From Clostridioides difficile ATCC 9689 = DSM 1296 (lineage in GTDB: Bacteria; Bacillota; Clostridia; Peptostreptococcales; Peptostreptococcaceae): DNA of 64,000 nt. The notes under the pieces were generated by a model. It searched no databases, was not told where the DNA came from, and saw only the letters and a program-made list of their open reading frames with translations. The stretch covers positions 3,782,001 through 3,846,000 of the forward strand of contig NZ_CP011968.1 of NCBI RefSeq assembly GCF_001077535.1, in the 5' to 3' direction. This document shows positions 1 through 6,302 of this stretch, in pieces. The stretch's first letter is position 1, and every line of letters begins with the position of its first letter. Both the position numbers and the translations under genes were made by a program.

Positions 1-117
1 ATTCAGTAGCAGGAGAACCGCCACGAATACAAACAGAAGCGTCCCTATGGAAAAGTGATAGACAAGGTGCTTGTCGCTGGCTCTGATACGGTGTCCTTTG
101 TTCCAAATCTTACGCAT
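1..117 (-). CDS. Conjugative coupling protein Orf21, FtsK/SpoIIIE type (5' fragment)
   Basis: Only the first 39 codons lie in the window; the gene continues past the left edge. The protein starts MRKIWNKGHRIRASDKHLV and runs into a hydrophobic segment, the same pattern as the N-terminus of Tn916 Orf21 (basic GxRIR, a Lys-x-Leu-Val motif, then a membrane helix). Orf21 is the membrane ATPase that couples relaxase-bound DNA to the conjugation channel. The ATG at 117 has a good ribosome site (AAAGGAG) about ten bases upstream. A terminator hairpin at 144-174 stands directly in front of it, which is unusual for a gene expected to be co-transcribed with Orf22 and Orf23. Confidence 0.8.
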   Translation of the reverse strand, partial: MRKIWNKGHRIRASDKHLVYHFSIGTLLFVFVAVLLLLN

Positions 118-143
118 AAATCAATCACTCCTTTCTGGGTACG

Positions 144-174
144 AAAAAAGCAGTCAATCCTAAGACTAACTGCT
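144..174 (-). terminator. Rho-independent terminator after the cargo gene
   Basis: On the minus strand an 11-bp stem (AGCAGTTAGTC with GATTGACTGCT, two G-U pairs, four-base loop) is followed by six T. It lies 9 bases after the stop of the 204-codon gene and 27 bases before the Orf21 start. Confidence 0.75.
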
Positions 175-183
175 AGTTACGAT

Positions 184-798
184 TTATTTGAAATGTGAAA
201 TCTTTCCGTATTTTTCGTATGAATATTTAAGCATTTGATAAATATCTTCTCTAAGAATATACTGGTATGTTTCTGAGATTGTTTCATACACCGGAATAGG
301 AATTGCTTTTGATGAAGTCCTTTGGTTCGATTTTATCAACACTCTTTTTGCTGGCTTAGATACTGTTTTATGAACCCAATCCGAATTCAATAAACAGTGT
401 CCCATAGGTGTACCAGAACTGCAATATGGTTGATTTTCATTCTTAATAAATCTAAGCAATAATTTATAATCACTTGAAGATAAGTTATCCACATCTGTCC
501 AAAGAAATTCTAAACTCTGTTGCCATTCTTCTGCTTGTCTCTGTTTGTTACGTTGTTCCACACCTTTTGAATAATTATGATACTGTATTTTCTGTACCAA
601 CCATATTACTAATTCGATGATTAGAAACCATACGCAGAATAGGAAAACAGCATACCCCCAAATAGTGAATTTTACCAATAACTTATTATCCGTAGGTGTA
701 ACGTAATAAGCTATAAAAGAAAAAACTATTGCAATAACTGTCGGTACTAAATACTTTTCAAGAAATATCTTTAATAAATCTAATAACTTTTCACTCAT
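184..798 (-). CDS. Two-helix membrane protein, ICE cargo; possible SieB-like superinfection exclusion protein
   Basis: A 204-residue protein with two hydrophobic helices (about residues 14-33 and 42-68), then a charged segment rich in Lys, Arg, Gln and Glu, then a soluble C-terminal domain of about 110 residues. The layout resembles the SieB family of superinfection exclusion proteins, including a helical segment beginning LSSSDYKLLLRFI, but the likeness is from memory and weak, so function is unproven. The ATG is preceded by AAGGGG at good spacing. The gene is more AT-rich than its ICE neighbours, has its own promoter (837-865) and terminator (144-174), and sits between Orf22 and Orf21, which are adjacent in Tn916. 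This is the structure of an inserted cargo or moron-type cassette. Confidence 0.7.
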   Translation of the reverse strand: MSEKLLDLLKIFLEKYLVPTVIAIVFSFIAYYVTPTDNKLLVKFTIWGYAVFLFCVWFLIIELVIWLVQKIQYHNYSKGVEQRNKQRQAEEWQQSLEFLWTDVDNLSSSDYKLLLRFIKNENQPYCSSGTPMGHCLLNSDWVHKTVSKPAKRVLIKSNQRTSSKAIPIPVYETISETYQYILREDIYQMLKYSYEKYGKISHFK

Positions 799-836
799 GC
801 ATCTATGCCCCTTAATTAAAAAATCACATTAAAAAT

Positions 837-865
837 ATTATACGATTTCTTAATTGCAGAGGCAA
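837..865 (-). promoter_or_regulatory. Sigma-A promoter of the cargo gene
   Basis: On the minus strand TTGCCT (860-865) is followed after exactly 17 bases by a perfect TATAAT (837-842). It lies about 40 bases upstream of the cargo gene start, in the AT-rich gap after Orf22. Confidence 0.7.
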
Positions 866-888
866 TCAAAATATATTTGATGAACTAA

Positions 889-1272
889 TTATTTTTTCGT
901 TTGTCCCTGCGGTGTATGGTTCTGGGGATTGCCTGCGTTTTGATTGCCTTTATTCTTCAACACAATATCCTCTGCCTTTACATACCAGTCCACATCTGCA
1001 CCCGTATAGGTCTTTCTTGATACCGTATCGGCTACTGGATTGACAAGCTCCACAACTGCATTGTACGGAAATTCCCTTAACGGTACTTCTGGCGGTACGG
1101 ACACGGGGATAATTCCACCATGCAGACTGCACTTCAAATCATAGATACGCTTTTTAAGCTGAGTACTCGGTGTCCCGTCCTCGTTCTGCAAGAACACATC
1201 ACGCACCGCTGTAAATTTTAATTCTCCAAATGTTTTCTCTTTGTCAATGACAAAACCGTTTGATAATCTCAT
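889..1272 (-). CDS. Conjugative element protein Orf22 (DUF961/YdcP family)
   Basis: A 127-residue protein recognised as Tn916 Orf22. It begins MRLSNGFVIDKEKTFGELKF, has the family stretch ending in PVADTVSRKTYTGADVDWYV, and carries an extra Asn/Gln-rich tail of about 20 residues. Orf22 and Orf23 are paralogous small proteins at the head of the Tn916 transfer operon; their biochemical role is not established. The gene starts 15 bases after Orf23, so the two are co-transcribed. A shorter ORF in another frame on the same strand (950-1132) is a shadow. Confidence 0.85.
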   Translation of the reverse strand: MRLSNGFVIDKEKTFGELKFTAVRDVFLQNEDGTPSTQLKKRIYDLKCSLHGGIIPVSVPPEVPLREFPYNAVVELVNPVADTVSRKTYTGADVDWYVKAEDIVLKNKGNQNAGNPQNHTPQGQTKK

Positions 1273-1287
1273 AAATTCTTCACTCCT

Positions 1288-1614
1288 TTACTTTTCTTCA
1301 ACTGCCACAATATCATCAGCAACTAATACATAATCGGTATGTCCCATATCTCCGATTGCGTAACCTCTGCCGTATAACTTCGGATTGACAAGTTTTACTT
1401 TCTGCTCATACTTGAAATGCTTTTCACCAGCCTGCACGGGAATTTCTACCACAACATTTTCACCTTTCTGTACGTCAGAATAAAGGTTATAGCTTCGTCT
1501 GGCTAAAACCCTGCGGTTATTTTTATCTCTTTCAAAGATAGGCTCGCTTTCGCCTGCAAATTCAAGAGTTCCAAAAGACTGTGCCATATCTGGCACGACA
1601 TATTTCATTTCCAT
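1288..1614 (-). CDS. Conjugative element protein Orf23 (DUF961/YdcP family)
   Basis: A 108-residue protein matching Tn916 Orf23, with the recognisable opening PDMAQSFGTLEFAGESEP and the later motif VKLVNPKLYGRGY. It is a paralogue of the Orf22 that follows it: both have a FGxLEF or FGELKF motif near the start and end in a VxADDIV or VKAEDIV motif. The start at 1614 has GAGGT eight bases upstream. It is first of the conserved transfer genes, and lies downstream of the adhesin with a 240-base gap containing a doubtful small ORF. Confidence 0.85.
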   Translation of the reverse strand: MEMKYVVPDMAQSFGTLEFAGESEPIFERDKNNRRVLARRSYNLYSDVQKGENVVVEIPVQAGEKHFKYEQKVKLVNPKLYGRGYAIGDMGHTDYVLVADDIVAVEEK

Positions 1615-1642
1615 ATTGTTTTACCTCGTTTCTTTCTATATT

Positions 1643-1840
1643 TTATAAGTTGATTGATTGTGATTTCTTATTCTGGCGGTTTGGGAAGTACCAGCAATCC
1701 CACCGATAGTAAAGGGTAAAATAAATGCTTACGCACCCTTGACTATCCGTGTTCTTGCAGGTTGTTGGCAGACAAGCCAGAATAAGCGGAAGTCTGCCGT
1801 TTGACAGCTTCGGCGGAGAGCGTGATTTTCCTTTTTTCAT
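1643..1840 (-). CDS. Small ORF of unknown function between the adhesin and Orf23 (doubtful)
   Basis: A 65-codon ORF starting 12 bases after the adhesin stop with a modest ribosome site (AGGGCGG). The product is basic at the start, then hydrophobic and Cys-containing, and matches no domain I recognise. The same DNA contains a 7-bp inverted repeat (GGCAGAC at 1767-1773 and GTCTGCC at 1792-1798), so the segment may be conserved for nucleic-acid structure and not for a protein. I keep it because it is in line with the operon and has a start signal, but coding is uncertain. Confidence 0.3.
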   Translation of the reverse strand: MKKGKSRSPPKLSNGRLPLILACLPTTCKNTDSQGCVSIYFTLYYRWDCWYFPNRQNKKSQSINL

Positions 1841-1852
1841 GCTATTACCGCC

Positions 1853-4519
1853 CTATGATTTTTTCATTTTACGGCGTTTGTAAAGATATGTTCCAGCAAG
1901 CCCACCACCAGATGTAAGCAACATCACAAGAAATGCAATGACATTTGTACTGTCGCCCGTTTTGGGACTGTCGCTAGGTCTGCTAGGTTCTTCTGGTGTC
2001 TGTGGCGTTTCTGGTTTCTCTGGTTCTTCTGGGACTTCTGGTTTTTCCTTAAATGTAATCGTCTGTCCCTCGTCCTCAATGTCCTTGTGTTCCGCAATTT
2101 TTACGGGTTCGTCTGGATTGCTTAAATCGTATAATTCCTCGAATGTTACCAGATTTTTACCGCCAAGCTCGGACGCATTGAATGTATAAGAAATTTCCAC
2201 TTTCATTTCTTCATCATCAGCGACAAAGGTATAGTCATTTTCTACACGTTTCCCGTCAATAACAAGCTCGGCATTTTCTTCCTTTAACATCTGCCAGCCT
2301 TTTAACTGGTATTTTGTGCCTTTTGTAAGTCCGTCTAATTTGACAGTATCGACGATTGTTACCTCTTTTCCTGCAAGGATAGTCTTTTCGCCGTTCTTAC
2401 TGGTCGCTGTGGTATGGATAGATATTTCTTTTTCGTATTCATCAGTCAAAGTCCCTAAGTCAATCACAAGGTTATTTCTTGATACCACGATTTCAAAAGG
2501 TGGGATAAGCTCAAAGCCTTTGTTACTGTCAGAGCGTAATTCTTCAATGATGTAAGTATCATAAGGCAATGCACCTTTGCTGTCGTCGGGTTCAGAAGTT
2601 CCAAACCATACACCGTCCTCACTTGTTTTGCCTGCGTTGGTATTGTGCTTATGTGAAGCCCAGTCAGCAGAAGTGGAGAATTGCCCGTTATCATCAGTTA
2701 CCACAATATGACTTTCGCCCGTTGTCTTGCTTGTGATCCTAAAGGGAACATCAGCAAGACGTTTGTGTGTGCCTGCACCGATTTTTACGCCCTCAATATC
2801 TCCACGCTTAATCTGATTGTAGATAGAATGGGCTTCGTCGGTTAAGTCCATGATTTTTTCGTTTTCTGTGATTGCAAAATCAATCGGTTTTGCACCGTCT
2901 GTCAAATATCCGTTTGGAGCTTCACTTTCAACAATACGGAAATTTCCATAAGGTAAAAGGTCGGCAGAAGTAGAAGCGACACCCTCAATATCCGTATGGA
3001 TTGTTTTTACCACTTCATTTTTCTTGTATAGCTTACCCTCAACCAATACTGCATTATCATTTAAGGAAATGATGTCAAAAGCAGTATCTTTCAAGGTAGC
3101 ACTTCCTTGTGGTTTGGTATCGCCCGTTTCTAAATCTCGTTTCTGAATTTTGACACCGCCACGGATAACTTTATCTGATACAGAAAACTGGTTACTTCCA
3201 GATAATACGGCAAGGTCGCCGTCCTCGGTAATCTGTGTTACATATAAGCCCTTAATCTGTTCGGACTTATCGCCAGCCTGCATATATGCACCGTCAAGCA
3301 AGTAGCCGTTTGGAGCTTTTGTTTCCTCAACGGTTAATGTTCCTAAAGGAAGAACCGCCTTACCGTCCTGCATATAGAAGCTGTCGCCAGATACCTTGTA
3401 TGCGTCCGCTAATTTTGTGATGTAATGGGTTGTCCCGTCGCTGTCAGTTTCAGCGATTGTCTTTGTAACCCATGTACGAGTAGCTTCGGCAGGAAGATTG
3501 TCTTTGTTATAGAAGCCAGCATAATACTTCCATGTAAATTCCGCACCTGCTAGAGAAGCGTTCCCCTGCGGATTGTCTTTCTGTGTTTCCATGTCAATCT
3601 TGAAAAGCTCAATCAAAGTATCCGTTACCTTTGGTGTATCAGATACTTTTAAGGTTGCTGTCTTTCCAGCTTCAACCTTTAAGGAATATACAGTTTTATC
3701 TACCTTATATCCTGCTGGTGCGGATAATTCCTTGATATAGACTGTGCCTGCTTTTACCTCTACAATATCTGTATTTCCGTTTTCATCAGTCGTAAGGGTG
3801 GCAAGCTGTTTCGTGCAGTCCTTATCAGAAAAGACACCATAGGTCGCACCTGCAATAGAGTAATTCCCGTTACCGTCTGTAATGCTGGTATTACTGGAAA
3901 CCTTTTGCAGTTTCGTATTTCCAACATTCAGTTTCGCCCAGAATTGCCCTAATTCCTGCCCCTCGCCAGAGTAGATATAACCGCCACATTCATAGCGTCC
4001 TTTATTCTCTTTGACAAAGGCTTTTGCACCAGAGAAAACTTCGTCCTGCGTAGCTTTTGGTATTTCATCATAAGAAGCTCGCACGTTGTCGCATTGCCAG
4101 CCAAGATGTACGCTTAATCTCTGCCAGACAACACATTGTTCCAACAGATAAACTTGTTTGTAATTCAATTCCTTGTGAGCTTCGCCATACTGTTTGACAT
4201 ACTCTAAGGATAACGCCACATCTGAAATCTGGTCGGCACTCATGCGTGAGCTTGCGTCAGTTCTGGTCTTGTAACCATTCTTGAAATCTGTATTGATGTC
4301 AATACAATAGGCAGTTTCGCCCTCAACTTTCATCATGCCCTCATTGAATGTAGAACCGATAGAACCGTCATTCATTACTTTTTCAATGATACCGACACGC
4401 TCTGCACTTTCCGTCCAGTATTGCTTGCTTTCTGCATGAACGGGTGTAGTCGGTAAAGCAGTAACGATAGTTGCAAGAGCTAAGAAGCCCGTACACAATC
4501 GTTTTAACATCTTTTTCAT
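1853..4519 (-). CDS. Cell-wall-anchored adhesin with thioester domain, Cna-B/SpaA repeats and SPKTG sorting signal
   Basis: An 888-residue surface protein. A signal peptide (about 1-30) is followed by a domain with Cys72 in AYCID and Gln128 in LEQCVVW, the pairing expected of a thioester domain that could bond covalently to host amines. Next come several Cna-B/SpaA-like modules, each with the closing E-x-x-A-P-x-G-Y motif (KELSAPAGY, EETKAPNGY, ESEAPNGY), then a VaFE-type module with VTFEELYD and HKDIEDEGQT, a Pro/Glu-rich stalk, SPKTG at about 851-855, a membrane helix and KRRKMKK. SPKTG fits the C. difficile sortase B preference for (S/N)PxTG, and the protein resembles CD3392 and CD0386. 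I chose ATG 4519 because AAAGGAG lies 10 bases upstream and a signal peptide follows at once; the open frame continues to 4564 without a start signal. Confidence 0.9.
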   Translation of the reverse strand: MKKMLKRLCTGFLALATIVTALPTTPVHAESKQYWTESAERVGIIEKVMNDGSIGSTFNEGMMKVEGETAYCIDINTDFKNGYKTRTDASSRMSADQISDVALSLEYVKQYGEAHKELNYKQVYLLEQCVVWQRLSVHLGWQCDNVRASYDEIPKATQDEVFSGAKAFVKENKGRYECGGYIYSGEGQELGQFWAKLNVGNTKLQKVSSNTSITDGNGNYSIAGATYGVFSDKDCTKQLATLTTDENGNTDIVEVKAGTVYIKELSAPAGYKVDKTVYSLKVEAGKTATLKVSDTPKVTDTLIELFKIDMETQKDNPQGNASLAGAEFTWKYYAGFYNKDNLPAEATRTWVTKTIAETDSDGTTHYITKLADAYKVSGDSFYMQDGKAVLPLGTLTVEETKAPNGYLLDGAYMQAGDKSEQIKGLYVTQITEDGDLAVLSGSNQFSVSDKVIRGGVKIQKRDLETGDTKPQGSATLKDTAFDIISLNDNAVLVEGKLYKKNEVVKTIHTDIEGVASTSADLLPYGNFRIVESEAPNGYLTDGAKPIDFAITENEKIMDLTDEAHSIYNQIKRGDIEGVKIGAGTHKRLADVPFRITSKTTGESHIVVTDDNGQFSTSADWASHKHNTNAGKTSEDGVWFGTSEPDDSKGALPYDTYIIEELRSDSNKGFELIPPFEIVVSRNNLVIDLGTLTDEYEKEISIHTTATSKNGEKTILAGKEVTIVDTVKLDGLTKGTKYQLKGWQMLKEENAELVIDGKRVENDYTFVADDEEMKVEISYTFNASELGGKNLVTFEELYDLSNPDEPVKIAEHKDIEDEGQTITFKEKPEVPEEPEKPETPQTPEEPSRPSDSPKTGDSTNVIAFLVMLLTSGGGLAGTYLYKRRKMKKS

Positions 4520-4583
4520 AAATCTAATGCTCCTTTCATTTTGGGTATAAAAATAGACGCTCATTTCTGAACGTCTTACATTT

Positions 4584-4613
4584 AAAAAGGGATACTATTT
4601 TAACAAGTACCCC
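4584..4613 (-). terminator. Terminator or attenuator hairpin upstream of the adhesin
   Basis: On the minus strand GGGGTACT pairs fully with AGTATCCC (8 bp, one G-U) around a nine-base loop and is followed by five T. It lies about 70 bases before the adhesin start and 150 bases after rlmCD. It could stop rlmCD read-through into the ICE, or act as a leader attenuator for the adhesin operon. Confidence 0.65.
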
Positions 4614-4763
4614 TAAAGTTTAGTATTTAATTGTTTGTGTTCCCACACTCTATATCAACTACTACCGAAACATTGATATAGTTTTTTATCTCTTTATTTC
4701 TGATTTTATCGCCCTCGCTCGTAAAGACGATATGCTTGAAAAAGTGCCTAAAATTAAGGATTT
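4614..4763. other. ICE-chromosome junction region and candidate attachment site
   Basis: A short non-coding stretch between the hairpin upstream of the adhesin and the rlmCD stop codon. It contains an inverted repeat ATATCAA/TTGATAT (about 4661-4688) and GTGT/ACAC flanking TCCC near 4637-4648. Insertion of ICEs at the 3' end of rumA/rlmCD-type methyltransferase genes is known, so the attachment core may include the last rlmCD codons. No core repeat can be proved from one end. Confidence 0.4.
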
Positions 4764-6128
4764 CTACATAGTTCGTCTTTGTAGCAACACACAAGTCTCC
4801 ACATGTGTAGAATGAGGGAACATATCTACAGGTTGTGCCTCAACACATTTAAATCCGTGAACATTTAGATAGTCTAAATCCCTTGCTAAAGTAGAAGGAT
4901 TACAAGAAACATAGACAATTCTTTCCGGATTCATTGAAACAATAGTCTCTAATACCTTTTCGTCACATCCCTTTCTAGGTGGGTCTACAACTACTACATT
5001 GGCAGTCTTACCCTCTCTATACATCTTAGGTACAATTTCCTCTGCCTTTCCAACATAAAATTCAGCATTATGTATATTGTTTAATTTAGCATTTATTTTA
5101 GCATCTTTTATGGCATCATCTATAATTTCTATTCCATAAACCTTTTTAGCCTTTTGTGCCAAAAATAAAGATATTGTACCTATCCCACAGTAAATATCAA
5201 AAACAGTATCAGTATCATTTAAATTTGCATATTCAAGAGCCTTATCATACAATACTTTAGTTTGGACAGGGTTTACTTGGAAAAATGATAATGGTGAAAT
5301 CTCAAACACTAAGTCACCTATATAATCGTTTATTTTTCCATCTCCATATATAACTATATTTTCTCTTCCTAGAATAGCATTCGTATCTTTTTGATTTACA
5401 TTTACAACCAAAGTCTTAAATCCAGGTATATTTTCCTTAAGCACTGAAGCTAATTCTTTAAGATATGGAAGTTTGTTTCCATTTGCTACTAATACAACCA
5501 TTACTTCTTTAGTTGTAAAACCTATTTTTGTTACTAAATGCCTAATCAACCCCGTGTGAGTCTTTTCATCATATATACTTACCTTATAGGCCCTTATATA
5601 TGTTTTTATTATTTTAACAATTTTATCATTTATCTCATGTTGTATTACGCATTTTTCTGTCGATATTACATCATGAGTCTTCTTTTTATAGAAGCCAATA
5701 ATTGGAATACCATTATTCTTTTGTATTGGAAATTGTGCTTTATTTCTATATCTATATGGATTATCCATTCCTATAGTGTCATGAACTTCTACATCCTCTA
5801 ACTTACCTATTCTCGAAAGTACTTGTTTAACTTCATTTGTTTTCATTTCAAGTTGTTTATTATAATCTAAGTCTTGTATCTGACACCCTCCACAATCCCT
5901 AAGATTCTCACTACACACTCTTTTCACCCTGAATGGAGACTTTTCTATTATCTCAACAATATCTCCTACAGCATAATTTTTCTTTACTTTATTAATCCTA
6001 ACTTTAACTTTATCCTGTATTAATCCGCCCTCTACAAAAACTGTAATACCATTGTACTTTCCTACTCCTACTCCGCCTTGACCAATGTCTACTATATCTA
6101 CAATATACATCTCGTTTTTCGAAAGCAT
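4764..6128 (-). CDS. rlmCD: 23S rRNA (uracil-C5)-methyltransferase RlmCD
   Basis: A 454-residue RumA/TrmA-family enzyme that uses S-adenosylmethionine to make 5-methyluridine in 23S rRNA. It has an N-terminal TRAM RNA-binding domain (about 1-60), a Cys cluster CSENLRDCGGCQ for an iron-sulfur cluster, the SAM-binding motif VFDIYCGIGTISLFLA, DPPRKGC, and the catalytic Cys in YVSCNPSTLARDL. The length is normal and the C-terminus is complete although the ICE begins within about 150 bases of its stop. RlmC versus RlmD site specificity cannot be read from sequence; Gram-positive homologues often modify both positions. Confidence 0.9.
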   Translation of the reverse strand: MLSKNEMYIVDIVDIGQGGVGVGKYNGITVFVEGGLIQDKVKVRINKVKKNYAVGDIVEIIEKSPFRVKRVCSENLRDCGGCQIQDLDYNKQLEMKTNEVKQVLSRIGKLEDVEVHDTIGMDNPYRYRNKAQFPIQKNNGIPIIGFYKKKTHDVISTEKCVIQHEINDKIVKIIKTYIRAYKVSIYDEKTHTGLIRHLVTKIGFTTKEVMVVLVANGNKLPYLKELASVLKENIPGFKTLVVNVNQKDTNAILGRENIVIYGDGKINDYIGDLVFEISPLSFFQVNPVQTKVLYDKALEYANLNDTDTVFDIYCGIGTISLFLAQKAKKVYGIEIIDDAIKDAKINAKLNNIHNAEFYVGKAEEIVPKMYREGKTANVVVVDPPRKGCDEKVLETIVSMNPERIVYVSCNPSTLARDLDYLNVHGFKCVEAQPVDMFPHSTHVETCVLLQRRTM

Positions 6129-6250
6129 AAATCACCCTCCAATCAATCTATTATATTTAAATCTTTACAAACTTTTTTCTTTAAATTTATATTAAAATAT
6201 TGCTATTAATTAAACTATATTTTTTACTAAGCTACAATATTTTATTTTAC

Positions 6251-6278
6251 CAAAAAAAAAGGAGCTTATAAAGCCCCT
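6251..6278 (-). terminator. Terminator of the pfkA-pyk operon
   Basis: On the minus strand GGGGCTT pairs with AAGCTCC around a three-base loop and is followed by nine T. It lies 25 bases after the pyk stop. Confidence 0.85.
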
Positions 6279-6302
6279 TAGTAAATAAATTTATTATTTT
6301 TC

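Larger units (their letters stand above)
1..4763. mobile_element. End of a Tn916-family integrative conjugative element (partial)
   Basis: Orf23, Orf22 and the start of the Orf21 coupling protein lie in the same order as in Tn916, all on the minus strand, with an adhesin as the outermost gene next to the chromosomal gene rlmCD. The base composition is clearly richer in GC than the flanking chromosome. The arrangement of an SPKTG adhesin at the end of a conjugative transposon matches what I recall of C. difficile CTn7 and CTn1. Integrase, relaxase and the rest of the transfer genes lie left of the window. The exact right boundary is inferred to lie at or just below the 3' end of rlmCD; I could not identify the core repeat without the other end. 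Confidence 0.85.

Noticed and set aside
1938-2694. Antisense and shifted ORFs within the adhesin gene
   Set aside because: Repetitive Ser/Gly/Val products read from the opposite strand or another frame of a well-supported surface protein gene.
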